Source: Galactobacter valiniphilus
GTDB lineage: Bacteria; Actinomycetota; Actinomycetes; Actinomycetales; Micrococcaceae
Direction of reading: 5' to 3'
DNA length: 64,000 nucleotides
NCBI RefSeq assembly: GCF_003575975.1
Contig: NZ_QQXK01000010.1
Coordinates: forward strand, 1 to 64,000
Position 1 is the first letter of the stretch. Each line of letters opens with the position of its first letter. Shown here in pieces: positions 64,000-64,000 of the stretch. The notes beneath the pieces were generated by a model. The model worked only from the letters and a program-made list of their open reading frames with translations. It did not search any database and was not told the DNA's origin. A program made the translations under genes and the position numbers.

Positions 64000-64000
64000 G

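Overview
The window is high-GC actinobacterial DNA, most likely from Micrococcales (possibly Micrococcaceae). The evidence is the MtrA-MtrB-LpqB operon, the long glutamate dehydrogenase, an Rv2175c-type regulator, an Rv3235-type protein beside secA, UPF0182, a PdtaS kinase, and many leaderless genes whose start lies 6-7 nt after a TANNNT -10 box. Placement below the order is inference.

Region 1 (1 to about 10,475) is the right part of an integrated mobile element; its left end is outside the window. From left to right it holds: about 1.2 kb with no convincing gene and a strongly C-skewed tract; an iteron cluster around an AT-richer stretch (1225-1540) that looks like a replication origin; a Cys-rich protein; a small acidic protein; a protein of unknown function; an archaeo-eukaryotic-type primase (PrimPol); an SF3/D5-type helicase; three small genes; an AlpA/excisionase-like HTH gene; and a tyrosine integrase. 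A 12-bp motif, CTNCGCATG[GA]T[CG], lies 41-97 nt before six gene starts and appears to mark the element's transcription units. Just after the integrase the sequence becomes the first codons of a Y-family DNA polymerase gene (dinB) on the minus strand, which suggests insertion into dinB. No capsid, portal, terminase or conjugation gene is visible, so a phage satellite (PICI-like) or a replicating integrative element is the best reading.

Region 2 (10.5-24.7 kb) is chromosome: polyprenyl diphosphate synthase, the Rv2175c-like regulator, a LysM/lytic transglycosylase with candidate MtrA sites, PdtaS, NAD-glutamate dehydrogenase, a CpaE-like ATPase with a CpaB/SAF protein, and the LysM and Rv3235-like genes next to secA. 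Region 3 (24.7-37.9 kb) is mostly minus-strand: secA, hpf, a ComF-like gene, lpqB-mtrB-mtrA, a methionine-synthase-like protein with chorismate mutase, mnmA, and a cysteine desulfurase that can supply sulfur to MnmA.

Region 4 (38-49.3 kb) holds a FolP-like protein, a RibD-like reductase, a J-domain protein, trmL and an RskA-like membrane protein on the plus strand; then etfB-etfA with a translationally coupled PIG-L deacetylase, and an HtrA-type protease on the minus strand; then a TPM-domain protein with a PspA homologue. Region 5 (49.6-64 kb) holds two tandem initiator tRNA genes, UPF0182, a PDZ-Lon protease, a DUF2342 protein, a YgjP-like metallopeptidase, a lone ThiF-like protein, an HRDC-containing UvrD-type helicase coupled to nudC, a phosphotransferase-like protein, and two membrane proteins at the right edge.
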